Shown: positions 1 to 11,395 of the stretch, one piece after another
How the letters are laid out: each line of letters begins with the position of its first letter
Numbering within the stretch: the stretch's first letter is position 1
Source of the DNA: Saccopteryx bilineata
Lineage: Eukaryota; Chordata; Mammalia; Chiroptera; Emballonuridae
Length of the DNA stretch: 64,000 bases
Direction: 5' to 3'
Assembly: GCF_036850765.1 (NCBI RefSeq)
Contig: NC_089493.1
Location: 218,920,744-218,984,743, forward strand
Position numbers and translations under genes: made by a program
Notes under the pieces: model-generated
The model's input: the letters and a program-made list of their open reading frames with translations, nothing else
The model's database searches: none
What the model was told of the DNA's origin: nothing

Positions 1-401
1 GGGAAAACATAATAGTTTAATAAATTTATCAAATTAGAAGAAAGCAAAAGCTTTGAAAGAGACAATAGCAGTAAATATGAGCATAACAAGAATGAGGTAT
101 TTTATAGGAAGTCTGATCCATTGCATATTCCTACATTATTGACAACAGTTTGACAGCCTTTATTTTTTCCTTCGGTAAACCTACTTTATCCAGGAATAGA
201 ACGTGAATTTTCAACAGATAAATCAATTTAATTCTTGAAACTAGAATTAAGTTTAAAAATTTTACCCATAAATGAAAGTATAAATATAATTTTTATTTCA
301 AATTTAAGTAACTTCTGTGTGCTTATATTACTGGAATTACTTTATTTTAAGAAGCAACATAAATAAGCACAAGGTCTTTCTTCTCTCTCTAAGATTTTAT
401 A

Positions 402-701
402 TTATTTTGGACACAGGATATTCCACCAGTAAAACTCTTTATAATTAATTGTTTCTATCACTAGAGGTTTTAACTGGCTTGTGTTCAACACCAATAATTC
501 CAGATCAGCAAGTTGGGAATCTGTTATGGTTGAGCAAAGATCAGTTCTTGCCTGAATAATAAAAAATATTTTCTCAAAGGACATAATGGTGTAATTTAAT
601 ACATGCACTGTCTCACACAGTTTGCACAATTTTTGAAAAGGAGTATTGGAAGATTGAGGGAAGTTGATAAAGTGAATCATGGTGCTAAACTTAATGGTCA
701 A
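402..701 (-). pseudogene. Possible hAT transposase C-terminal remnant
   Basis: A 99-codon minus-strand open frame. Its second half (residues about 42-88) has the spacing of the C-terminal dimerisation region of hAT transposases: a Phe-Lys-Ile start, then Ser-Thr-Ile-Thr-Asp-Ser-Gln-Leu, then Asn-Thr-Ser-x-Leu-Lys-Pro, then Lys-Glu-Phe. The upstream Leu-Cys-Glu could be the conserved cysteine-glutamate pair, but its spacing to the rest is stretched. I see no terminal inverted repeats and no open frame for the rest of the enzyme. The similarity is from memory and weak; a chance open frame is the main alternative. Confidence 0.3.
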
Positions 702-3700
702 CCGTTTTGATTTGATGCTTTCTATAAGATGTATAGCCCTTGAAATCTTTCTTTGAAAGCTACTGAAGCTTGGAACACTATGAAAAACATTCTGTTTAAA
801 CGCTATTTTGGTTATGTATCATATATTCCTTTTTCTTTATTACTAAGGGCGTTTGTGTAGAAGTCATTTTATTTCAGTTATTTTGAAGATAGGTGTATCA
901 TATGTACAACAAGAACCTTGGGATTTACTTTGGCACTTGAGAGTAACTTTGGACAGTTTATTTGGCTGCTATAATACAGTACCATCTTATTTAGTGCATG
1001 CCAAATAAGATAAAGTTAATTGCAAATACTAATATTTTTAAGGTTATATTTAATAAAAACATTTACCTAGAAATTGTTGCTTTGAGGTTTCAAATAAATG
1101 TTTTTTATTCTGTTGTGCATGCTAGTGAATGAGTTTTTTTTATGATATTTTAGACATACTGGGTATGTCTAAGTGTCAGTGTCAAGGTCACAAGATCACG
1201 TGTGCTGTGATTACAATTATGCAACTTATGCGATAGACATTTTTATAGTCTCTTTGGTGACTGTGTGTGTCTTCATAATGGAAATTATTTTAAAATGAAG
1301 TTTGTGAGATACAACAAATTATAATTATCACTTTATTGTAACAGAGCTCCATATTTAGAATTGGTAGAAAGTAGAAGAAAAAGAGGAAGAGGAAGGTGAA
1401 AAGGAAGAGAAACAAGAACAAGAGGAAAGAACTCTTACCTCATTTCTACAGATTAAAAAAAAGACAAGTAAAAAAGTCACTTGAGACATATGCAAAAATA
1501 GTGTTTATGCTAACAGAGATAAAAAGTTTATTATTTTTTTAATGCTCATAAAATAAGTAGATTTTCACTTAAATTTCTGTTCAACTAAATCCCCCATTCC
1601 TGTTTTTAGAAACTATCCAGGTATAGTAGAACACACCAAGGTAAAGGTAAGAGTGAATCTTTCTACTGTTTATAGGGGATGATTTAAATATTCCTATGAG
1701 TTTTTTTAAAGTTGACAGAGTAAAAGCTCCAAAAGTATTCTGCCACAGTAGATCATTCAAAATTTATCATTTTCTGAGGAATGCTTGAATGTGGTTAACA
1801 TTTATCTGATTACTCACAAAAACTTCTTTAAAAAGTTCTATATACAGTTTATATCTAAAAAGGACAGTTCTAAAGGTTTCCATAGTTTGAACATGACAGT
1901 CTTTAGCCTGGTATAGGAACCTTTTAGTGAGAGTTCTTTGTTTCCTTGAATTGGCAGAGGACTTTAAAATTGACTACACATTGTTAAATCTGTGCTTGGG
2001 ATCTGGTATATAGTTTATCTGACACAGTAGAGTTTATCTTTTTACATTTGTCATTCCTCATAAAAGATATCGACCAGAATTTTTGTGACTTTGACCAGCA
2101 GAAAACCTTAGCTGACATACAACTCAAGACTGAAATGCAATCAGTGGAAATGGAAACTATTCTTGCCCCTGTGGCAAGAATGGCTTCTCTTTAGATAAGA
2201 TTGCTCAGATTCTTTATGTGCCCAAAGGGAGATACATGTGCTGGGCATTGCATTTTTGTTTTTCCTGACCTACCTGCTCCTTAGATCTATATCCTAAGAT
2301 GTTGTTTGTGTAAAACCTTTCGGAAAACTGCATTATTGATCTAGCCGTAATCATACTGATCTGTTGGCTTTTCACTAAACTTTACTTAAGTGAAAACCAA
2401 CCCTCTCCTTCCTGTTTGAGGTTATGATTGACTGTATATCTTTTGAATAGTGTAAAGATGCAGTCTGTGAAACTGGAACACTGCTTTTAAATGTCTTTAA
2501 GAGAAGGAAAGGTAAATGTGTCCCCTCTACCACTATAAAGCAAGATAAAAGAAAGTAATGACTGCACACTGCATTGTCAATGTTGACCTCTAGAGAATCT
2601 TTTTAGAACCTCTCAACAGCTTGAAACAACTCTTCTCTTTCCCCCTAAATTTATTAATTCCAAATTTATTTTTAAAACAAGAATTTTACAAGGGTAAATT
2701 TTAACTTGATGCAATTTTCAATTATGCTACACACATATTTATTGAAAGTTCCTTAAATATTTTAATATCCTGAATAACAAACAGATGATGCTTTCTGCCT
2801 GAGATATAGAACTAAGATAGGCAAGGAAAAGAAATAAGAAACAAGGGGCTGTGAGGCCGTGAAAAACTGATCAGAAAAAAGAACGACACCAGAAAGGGAT
2901 GGACATGAGGTCTACCATGGAGTCCTGATCTCCATTCTGACCTGTTCCACTTATAGTCTGTGGACTTGAAATGAAGTTAAGCTTCATATGTGATATATAG
3001 GTAACATGATATAAAAATGCATAATAAAAATGGTGTTAGTTGTCTTTTATGTGAGCAGAGCTGATTTCAGAGGCTGAGTTTTCATAGTGTTTATAATTCA
3101 TGAGACTAGGGTAGTCTAAGTACTTAGTAATATTCATGGTTTTCAGTCATTTTTTCTATTATACACCATGCATATATATAATTCTCTACAACTAATAGCT
3201 TATTCTTTTATGAACAATGGTAATAGGTGGTAATTATCATTTAATTGCTTAGGACTGTACTTGTGTGTATGCAAGGGAAGATCTTCTGCTCTACCTTTCA
3301 AAATAGCACTTCGAAACACCACAGTGAGCCCAGAGCTGCTGAATGGGGGCATGTGTGCTGACCTGGATTATTAGCACATCCATTTGACCAGCAATGCTAT
3401 GCAATGCTTTCCATTTTTCACATTGCATATCTTTAATGTGAAAACACACATGCATGATGACAGCTTTATTAACATTTGCAATCATAATTTTCTTTCACAT
3501 TATCCTAGTTCTAAAATGAGTAATAATAAAATATGGTAGTCAAATAAACAAATATTTTTTAAAATTTTTATTTCTTTCACATTTTTGTCATTTTTTATTT
3601 ATTTTTTGTCAATTCCTTTAAAGGTTGTAAAATATAGTCTGGTTGGGTGTAATGGTCTAGTTGGGTATAAATAAGGCTGATGAGTCTCTTGACTATTATC

Positions 3701-4449
3701 CCCAGGTGAGTTCAATAAACAAGTTAGAGATTGTGTAGTAGTCAAAACTGTATCTCTAATATATTGACCCAAAGGATTTTTTTAAACAACAGGTTAGTCT
3801 ATTATTATGAAATAATTCACTGAGGCAGTTGTTAAGAGAAAAAGTTGTACCTCATAAAGCAAGGAATGATATCTTATACCTAATAAAGAATAAAAGAGAA
3901 TTTTAAGGACATAATATTTTGGCATCTTATCTGAAAAAATAACCTGGTGACTGACAGTAGCAAAGACCTGCTATTCTTCCTTTTCTCTAGTGTTCAAGCT
4001 ACTACGTTTTGCCTTGTTTGATATCATTTATTTTATGGTTTTATAAAAAGGTTCCTTCTATGATTTTTTGAATGATGATTCTTAAATCAGGTTACCAAAT
4101 ATTATTAAATTAGGCAGTAACATTATCTATTTCAAGTTAAGTGATATAACATCCCACCTATTTTATAGTATCTATTCTAAAAGATACTTTTGGGATATGT
4201 TATTATCATGAATATAAATAATAAAGAATATGAAACAGTTCCTGGCAAAGAAGTTATCAAAAGGTAGTCAATATAAAGAAATATCTGATGCTTCTCAACA
4301 TGTTATAAAGAGCTTTAAGTAGAATAAAAGTTGGGATTCTGTGTGAGAGACAGCATTTGAGATGTGTTTGACAATCCATCTGTTGGAATGAAATCTTTAC
4401 CTTACTCTCAAATGGCATTCTCATCCTGTTTGAGTACCTATTTTATCCA
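702..4449. other. Unique AT-rich sequence, nothing recognised
   Basis: No SINE heads, LINE ends, RNA genes or coding exons were recognised here. A purine-rich run of GAA/GGA units lies at about 1368-1470. Short open frames (for example 2375-2569 and 3291-3485, minus) are isolated and resemble no family I know. Confidence 0.5.
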
Positions 4450-4640
4450 CTGAAGGGCATCCTATAGCAGATGTATAATCCACATCTTAGCCCATATCAC
4501 ACTTGATTATAATTGCTTTCCATCTCTTCCACTAGGCTGTGACTCCATGAGAGCAAAGAAGAGTAGGTCAGTTTATTTAAATCCCATTCTCAGTAATTGA
4601 ATTTTTGTATATACTCCCAGCATATTTGAAGGGGATTGAA
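4450..4640 (+). mobile_element. L2-like ancient LINE fragment
   Basis: The stretch around 4531-4575 reads like the 3' end of mammalian LINE2 (a 'gctgtgactccatgag' core followed by 'agcaaagaagag'). The match is diverged, and the boundaries are estimates. Confidence 0.45.
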
Positions 4641-5257
4641 ATGTCAAACAAACATGGCAAATGGTGTCCTAAGACATTAGACCAATTTTAAATGTGCAGA
4701 CATGGCATTGAGACTTTCTTCTCTATTTTAAAAACCTTCACCATTCTCAATTAGTTTTATTGAGTCCCATAATCATTATTAAAAATCTCAGTCAAGTAAA
4801 ATTTTTTCATAAGACACTCATTAAAGAAATAGTAACTTACTACCAACCCCCCAAAATGAAAAGTCCAAAAAGCCATGTTATGAATGTATGTGGATCTAAT
4901 GGAGTTTATTATTATAAGCTACGCATATAGTTTTTAAACAAAGTAAGTTATATTTCTTAAGGCTTTAACAGTATTTGTCCAAGGTAAGTTGAATATTCAT
5001 CAGTATTAAGAGAAAATTTATTAATCATTGTTGATGCTAACCACCAGTTTTGAAGGTGATCAGACCTTCGTCCTTAGGTCTGTTGTCCTTGCTTTCAAAT
5101 CAACCAGTGTTCTTTGGTGCATAGGATGAGACATGTGATATTGATTTTGGAATTGTGTCTGTAAATACTCGGAAAAAAACCAGAAACATCTCTATTATAA
5201 ATGTTTAAGACATGGAGAATAGTATAGACAGTGTTCTGTATTTTATTTATTTTTATT

Positions 5258-5324
5258 TCTTAAAGATTTTATTTATTCATTTTAGAGAGGAGAGAAGGAG
5301 GAGGAGGAGGAGGAGGAGGAGGAG

Positions 5325-5364
<40 letters not shown>

Positions 5365-5482
5365 GGGGAGAGCAGGAAGCATCAACTTCCATATATGCCT
5401 TGACCAGGCAATCCCAGGGTTTCGAACCAGCGACCTCAGCATTCCAGGTTGACACTTTACCCACTGTGCAACCACAGGTCAG
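5258..5482 (-). mobile_element. tRNA-derived bat SINE with GA-rich body
   Basis: Read on the minus strand it begins with a tRNA-like head (CTGACCTGTGGTTGCACAGTG...), has a diverged B-box-like GGTTCGAAACC, continues through a 'gttgatgcttcctgctc' body and ends in a CT-rich tract and an AT-rich tail. The (GGA)n(GA)n run at about 5297-5360 is the tail tract seen on the plus strand. It produces long Arg/Glu or Ser/Leu open frames that are not genes. Confidence 0.85.
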
Positions 5483-6175
5483 CAGGTTCTGTATTTTAAA
5501 GCTTTAAAAACAAACAAAACAAAATAAAATAAAACTTCTCTTTAATAAGCTCAGTCTTACATTAACAAATGGTATGTCATAATTACTCCCTGGGTCTCTA
5601 CCTACAAAAATAGATTACTTAGTTGGGAATTAAATCGTCTGGGTTAAATTATAATATTAGACACCTTTCAAAAAGCAAAGTGAAAAAATATGAATGAGAA
5701 ATTTGATGGAGAATTCGAGATGGCATGTGAAGAGTTAGATAACTAACAGGTTATCTCTATGTGGGACTACCTCTAAGAAAAATAAGCTTATACTAGTGCT
5801 CTGTCCTAGTATTTTACTTTGATTCTTTTTAAGGGTCTTTATGTTTTACTAATAACATATTAGTAGTTCTTTGTAAATTATAATTTGTTACATTCTGTAT
5901 TTTTAATTATATCTTATCTTCAGAACAAATTTTTCCCCCTTGGAAATGTATCATTGGCTATTAATAAGACATCCCAATTAATTACAGGTATCTTAAAATA
6001 AGTTTTCATAAGTAATTTCATTCATGTAATGAATTTTACTAATATGGAAGTCTTTTGACACAAACTCTGGTACTTCATAGTTGTGTGTTCAATATAGCAA
6101 AGGATATGCATTAACCTGGGACTCTGTGATTTAGCTGCAGATTGGTTAAGTTACTAATGTGTACAGAAACTGGGC
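5483..6175. other. Unique AT-rich sequence, nothing recognised
   Basis: No repeat family, RNA gene or exon-like frame was recognised. A short A-rich stretch (caaaacaaaataaaataaaa) sits at about 5512-5535. Confidence 0.5.
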
Positions 6176-6400
6176 TAAAGTACTTCATGGACATTATATC
6201 ATTAATCTTTATAATAACTTGGATAAGAAAGTACTATAGCCAAAATCTTCATTCCATTTGCAGAGGAATAAACTAAGTCTTAACTCAAAGATGTTAAGTA
6301 ACTTTCCAGAGAATACAGAGCTAATATGTGACAAAACCAAGATATAATTCCAAAACAATTTCATTCTCAGTCACATTACACTGCCTTCCTTTCACTTTTT
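6176..6400 (+). mobile_element. MIR SINE (ancient, sense)
   Basis: A diverged MIR. It has the 'cattatatcattaatctttataataac' type start, the 'tttgcagaggaataaact' segment, then 'gttaagtaactttccagagaatacagagctaa'. This order matches the mammal-wide MIR core from 'atctcatttaatcc' to 'aagtaacttgcccaaggtcaca'. Confidence 0.75.
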
Positions 6401-7069
6401 ATGATGCATATGAATGTTTATTTAATAAATAGTTTATGTTTTCTAATTCTGTGTATAACAGTGAAAATGTAACTGGGAAACAGGGTTGAAGGCTTTTTTC
6501 TAATTCTTGCTTTGGAATATGTTTGCTTACTAGGTCCTTTGATCATAATCGTAGTTTATTTACTTTTTCTTAATTTATTAAAAATGCATTTTCGATTTTG
6601 AGTCTGTATCTTATTCAGAGAAAAGCTAAACAAATAATCTTTAGCAACTTTTTGATAATGTGCTTCTATATGATGAGTAAATTCATTGAAAAATGCTAAT
6701 ATATAAATTTGAAATTTATTTGATTTCCTTTAAAAAACTAAAAAATGAATTTTCAATATAAAATGTGTACCAGTGAACTAATTTGGTTTGAGCAATGACA
6801 TCTATGTTTTATGAAAAAGATAGTAAAAGTAATCGATCTGTCGTGAATAACATTGCTTTTATTCCTAACCATAGTTACCTGGACCTTGTTTATCTTCTTG
6901 TCTATCACCATTTATCCTTTAGAAACATTTTCTAGGTATTGACTTTTTAACAAAAATTCTTATTTAAAAGAATTTACCACAGAAATAAACAAGCAACGTA
7001 TCACAATGCAGATCTATTGTTTACCAAGAGAGAAGCATTACTTATTTTAATTAATTAAACAACAGAGCA

Positions 7070-7340
7070 ATTATAGGTCTGTGTTAGGCACTGATCTGGC
7101 ATTGTGACTCTAACCTTAACAAAATAAACAAAAAGTCCTGGTCTCCAAGGAATTTATATGGCAATAAACAATATTGTAAAATACATAGTGACACATAATA
7201 ATAAATTCTAAGAAAATAGGAAAGAAAAGGGGTAGAGGGGCTATTGAGGATGGTCAGTTTTAGATACGATGGCTAAGGAGGTTCTAAATGAAATTGTATC
7301 ATTTGAGTAAAGACTGGAAAGAGGTAAGGTAGCAAATCAC
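7070..7340 (+). mobile_element. Old mammal-wide repeat, L2-like class
   Basis: It contains 'gttaggcactgatctggcattgtga...tctccaaggaatttatatggcaata' and 'agactggaaagaggtaaggtagcaa'. This is the diverged pattern of the ancient repeat that normally starts 'atttattgagcacctac' and continues through 'ctgaggcaggagtg'. Two further copies lie at about 55.63 and 56.27 kb. I am unsure of the class name. Confidence 0.45.
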
Positions 7341-7916
7341 GTAATCTTTTTTTTAAAGTATTTCTCATAAAAATATATATTTTATAAGCTAATATAGGTA
7401 ATTTGTTGTTTACTTGGCATTGTGTGACTATTATATTGACATTATTGTTTAAGTGTCTATTAACACAATTTTAATAATTTTTAAATTGTATTCTCTCTCT
7501 GTGTATGTGTATGTGTTCCTTAGGCTCCCTATTCATTTTACTGATCCCTGGAGAATTTAGAAGCATTTTGTTAAATCTTTTGAGAAGAGTAATATCCTGG
7601 TCATTCAACTTCTTGGCTGCAGGATATTGGGAGACAGACTCTGGACTACAGTTTTACTTTCCTGTTAACTCAGTGAATAATGCCAGAAGACTAGGGCAGT
7701 CCCATTTTCTCTAAAGGAGAGAGTATCTAAATCTCATCTCATTATTTCCTTTAACTCAAAGTTCAGAGTTTCTTTGGTTATGAACAGTTCTCTTCATAGG
7801 TCAAGAGGTGGCTTCCCTTGACTAAGCTACCTAAAATAAAAACACCTGTCTACATGCCCAAAACACAGTGGTGGAGAGAAATTAGATTTGCAACTTGATT
7901 AAAAATGCCTTATTTA

Positions 7917-8260
7917 GCCTGACCAGTAGGTGGCACAGTGGATAGAGCGTCAGAGTGGAAGACCTGGGTTTGAGATCCTGAGGTCGCCAGCTTGAGCGTA
8001 GACTCAACTGGTTTGAGCAAAAGCTCACCAGCTTGAGCCCAAGGTCGCTGGCTCCAGCAAGGGGTTACTCGGTCTGCTGAAGGCCGCAGTCAAGGCATGT
8101 ATGAGAAAGCAATCAATGAACAATTAAAGTGTTGCAACGTGCAACAAAAAACTAATGATTGATGCTTCTCATCTCTCCGTTCCTGTCTGTCTGTCCCTGT
8201 CTATCCCTCTCTCTGACTCTCTCTCTGTCTCTGTAAAAAAAAACAAAAACAAAAACAAAA
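7917..8260 (+). mobile_element. tRNA-derived bat SINE, Rhin-1-like long type
   Basis: Head GCCTGACCAGTAGGTGGCAC, then 'gtggatagagcgtcag', a 'cgccagcttgag' repeated body, 'gagaaagcaatcaatgaac', and a tail of CTGTCTCTGT followed by A-rich AAACAAAAAC units. Flanking 'ccttattta' and 'ccttttattta' look like an imperfect target duplication. Confidence 0.9.
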
Positions 8261-9629
8261 CCTTTTATTTATTGCATGTTGCTATATATGTGTATGTCTT
8301 TTAATGTGTATCCTGTGAGTAATTGGTTAACATTTGAAGCACTTTAGTTGAAAATTCATCCACTAGAACTTACCCTGACTGTTAGTTATATAATAATAAT
8401 AAACCTGTTAGTTATCTTTATCTCATCTCCCCTAAGGGAATTATTAGTTAAAATAATTCACTTTAGAAATGATTACTTACTCATGAAATAAGATAATATT
8501 TAAGATATGTGAGCTGACTAGAAATGTTATATAATCTTCTCTGCCCTTGCATGAATAGACTCTAGTGACTTAAGAGGACTTTCCTTTCTGTTTGTTTCTA
8601 ATTCCTTTGGAATGGCACTCTAGGCCTGGGATTTTGTATAGTTCTGTGTTTAGACACATGTGGAGGGGATCTTTGACTTAATCCATCTCTAAGTTCAGCT
8701 AAATCCTGCTGCTAAAATATCTATTCATTTGTCTCTGGTGGATCCTTACATTCATCGTGTGATCAGAACACCAAAATGAACAGGAACTGAAACTTCATTG
8801 CATTCATAGAAAAGGTTGTATAATAATACATTATATATTATATAGTATATAAAATTTAATAATAAATAATATATTAAAACTCATGCATGACAGAAATTGA
8901 TCTATTTTCCAAGGTTGTAGGAGGTGAGCATTTAGCTTTCATTTACCTGTAACTACTGGAGGTCAAAAATAATTATGATAAAGAATGTAAGAATGAAGTT
9001 AGTTCACAATTACTACAGTGAAAAAGTCCATTTGAAAAGGGGAGAAAGGAAACAGATGGCAGCTATATTGTTCGTAGTGATGACTGAATCTCATTGAAAG
9101 GAGCAGTGGGACTTCCTCTCCTAGCAGATCCAAGTCCTTCTTTCTGTCTGTGAGAAGCTTGCATGCTCAATGTCAAGGTGGCCACATCTGCTGTTGGCCT
9201 TGGTAGCTGTGCACCTTTTCCCCCACTTCCTATGGTGCGGATCTGGAGTCCTGGGAATTTCTTTGCAGAGTGTGCAGTTATAAGCAGTTCTTTGCCAGCT
9301 CATTTGTTTAGTAATTCATCTCCCTACAAATCTTAGTAGAAATTCAGTCAGTTTCTACCTCTGAAAAATACAGCTAAGGATCTTGCCTACATATAGTTTT
9401 AAACTTGATAATTTTGACTCTTGGGAGCTAAACTCCATGCTTTGACCTTCCTTTTTTTTTTATTTAAGAGCCACAGTGTTGAAGCCAGCTGAAACAGTAA
9501 ACTACTATGGCAGGACCCTTACCTAATTTTTGCTGGGCTGAGTTTACTCCCGTTGGTGAGCAGAACAGTATTAAGGGAATGTGCTTCTTTAAGCTTTTAG
9601 GACATAATTTTATCTATTTCTAAGCTGAC
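8261..9629. other. Mostly unique sequence
   Basis: There is an AT-only patch at about 8820-8880 (tatataTTATATAGTATAT type). A relatively GC-richer stretch at about 9050-9300 carries a 60-codon minus-strand frame that I cannot assign to any family. No RNA gene or transposon end was recognised. Confidence 0.45.
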
Positions 9630-9996
9630 TCTTTTTCTTTTATTCAGTGAGAGGAGGGAAAGCAGAGAGAGAGACTCCCACATGCGCCCCAACCGGGATC
9701 TACCAAGCAAGCCCACTAGGGAGCGATGCTCTGCCTATCTGGGATGTTGCTCAGCAACTGAGCTATTCTTAGCTCTGAGGTGGAGCCATGGAGCCATCCT
9801 CTGCACCCAGGGCCAACTTGTTCCAATTGAGCCTTGGCTGCAGGAGGGAGGGAGGGAGGGAGAGAGAGAGAGAGAGAGAGAGAGAAATGAGAGGGGGAGA
9901 TGTAGAGAAGCAAGTGGTGCTTGACTGGGAATTAAACCTGAGACTTTCACAGGCTACGCTGCTGACACTCTACCATGGAACCAACTGGCCAGGGCC
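9630..9996 (-). mobile_element. tRNA-derived bat SINE, long type, older variant
   Basis: On the minus strand it starts GGCCCTGGCCAGTTGG and contains the diverged B-box region, the 'cagccaaggctc' body and a 'ccacctcagagctaag' segment. It ends in an A/T-rich tail near 9630. A (GGGA)n(GA)n run at about 9843-9885 is internal. The hAT copy at 10002 inserted exactly at its head end. Confidence 0.88.
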
Positions 9997-10001
9997 TAAA
10001 C

Positions 10002-10398
10002 CAGGGGTAGTCAATCATTTTATTTTATTTTATTTTTTATTTTTATTTTTGGTAGTCAATCTTTTTATACCTATCACCCACTTTTGTATCTCTGTTAGTA
10101 GTAAAATTTTCTAACCACCCACCAGTTGCACAGTAATGATGATTTATAAAGTAGGGAAGTAACTTTACTTTATAAAATTTATAAAGCAGAGTTACAGCAA
10201 GTTAAATCATATAATAATAATTACTTACCAAGTACTTTATATCAGATTTTCGCTAAGTTTGGCAGAATAAATCTTTATAAAACAACTTACTAAAGTTAAA
10301 TCTATCTTTTTATTTATACTTTGGTTGCTCTGCTACTGCCCACCATGAAAACTGGAATGCCCACTACTGGGCAGTAGAGACCAGGTTGACTACCACTG
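10002..10398 (+). mobile_element. Non-autonomous hAT element (MITE-like)
   Basis: The ends are CAGGGGTAGTCAAT at the left and TTGACTACCACTG at the right, inverted copies typical of hAT transposons. The flanks GCCTAAAC (9994-10001) and GCCTAAGC (10399-10406) form an 8-bp target duplication with one mismatch. The 397-bp interior is AT-rich and noncoding. The left end is repeated: GGTAGTCAAT occurs at about 10006 and again at about 10051, separated by TTTTA units. The strand is arbitrary. Confidence 0.8.
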
Positions 10399-10429
10399 GC
10401 CTAAGCCTATCATTTTTTGAGTAATTTTT

Positions 10430-10546
10430 TTTTCTTCTCTTTTTTGTATTTTTTATTTAGAAACTAAATTTAATGAGGTGACATTGATCAATAAGGATAG
10501 ATTTTAGGTAAACATCCCTATAGCATTTGAACTGTTGGTTGATTGC
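10430..10546 (-). mobile_element. L1 3' end fragment, antisense (part 1)
   Basis: A T-rich run followed by 'aatgaggtgacattgatcaata' and 'aggtaaacatccctatagcatttgaa'. This is the reverse complement of an L1 3' UTR and poly(A), and it closely resembles the copy at 63.56-64.0 kb. The element resumes at 11034 after a hAT insertion. Confidence 0.8.
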
Positions 10547-10554
10547 ATTGAGAG

Positions 10555-11025
10555 CAGAAGCGGATTGAATGGCAGGGCACCCAGCACACACCCGGGGCCC
10601 CGACTTCTGAAGGGCCCAGCAAAGCCCCAAGTTTATGCTTTTTTTGCTAATAACACCAAGTTTTGTTTCATATGTGAAATTTTAACATTAATAGTATACA
10701 ATATTTTTTATTTAAAAATATGTTTAACATGTATTTTATTTTTATTTTATTTTTAGATTTTATTTATTCATTTGAGAGAGAGAGAGAGAGTGAGAGAGAA
10801 GGGGGAAGGAGCAGAAAGTATCAACTCCCATATGTGCCTTGACCAGGCAAGCCTGGGATTTTGAACCGGCGACCTCAGCATTCCAGGTCGATGCTCCACC
10901 CCTTGTGCCACCACAGGTCAGGCCTTAACATGTATTTTTATTTTCCCTGTCTTTCTCTCTCTTTTTTAAGGGGCCCAGTATTTTCTTTTGCACCCGTGGC
11001 CTCAAACGACCTTAATCTACTTCTG
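10555..11025 (+). mobile_element. hAT-type element inserted in L1, split by a SINE
   Basis: The inverted ends are CAGAAGCGGATT (left) and AATCTACTTCTG (right), with an interior containing 'gggcccagcaaagcccc' and 'aggggcccagta'. Flanks ATTGAGAG (10547-10554) and ATTGTGAG (11026-11033) match at 7 of 8 positions, as expected for a hAT target duplication. Removing the element rejoins the flanking L1 sequence. A SINE at 10755-10923 sits inside it. No transposase frame is visible. The strand is arbitrary. Confidence 0.75.
10755..10923 (-). mobile_element. tRNA-derived bat SINE nested inside the hAT element
   Basis: On the minus strand: CCTGACCTGTGGTGGCACAAGG head, GGTTCAAAATCC at the B-box position, 'gatactttctgctcc', then a CT tract and an 'aataaataaaatct' tail. 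The flanks TTAACATGTATTTT at about 10723 and TTAACATGTATTTT at about 10924 are the target duplication. Confidence 0.88.
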
Positions 11026-11033
11026 ATTGTGAG

Positions 11034-11395
11034 CCCATCACCCAAAGTCAAATCATTTTCCATTACCGTATAATTGTCCCTTTTTACTTCCCTCTTCTTT
11101 CCCCCATAACCACTTCACTTTATTTATGTTCATGAGTCTCAGTTTTCTGTTCCAACTATGTGTCAAATCATATAGTTCTTATCTTTTTTTGATTTACTTA
11201 TTTTACTTAGTATGATGTTCTCAAGTTCCATTTATGTAGCTGTAAATGATCTGATGTCATCATTTCTTATGGCTGAGTAGTATTCCATAGTGTATATGTA
11301 CCACATCTTCTTTATCCAGTTCTTTATCAAAGGATACTTTGGTTGTTCCCATGTCTTGGCCACCATGAATAATTTTATCTTTTTCTAAGTATTCC
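11034..11395 (-). mobile_element. L1 3' region fragment, antisense (part 2)
   Basis: It continues the L1 of 10430-10546: 'gagcccatcacccaaagtcaaatc', 'catgagtctcag', 'ctgagtagtattccatagtg' and 'accacatcttctttatcca' are signature antisense L1 3' UTR strings. It parallels the copy at 63.68-64.0 kb. Confidence 0.85.

Noticed and set aside
5212..5475. Arg/Glu-rich and Ser/Leu/Pro-rich frames
   Set aside because: These are translations of the (GGA)n(GA)n tract of a SINE, so low-complexity artefacts.
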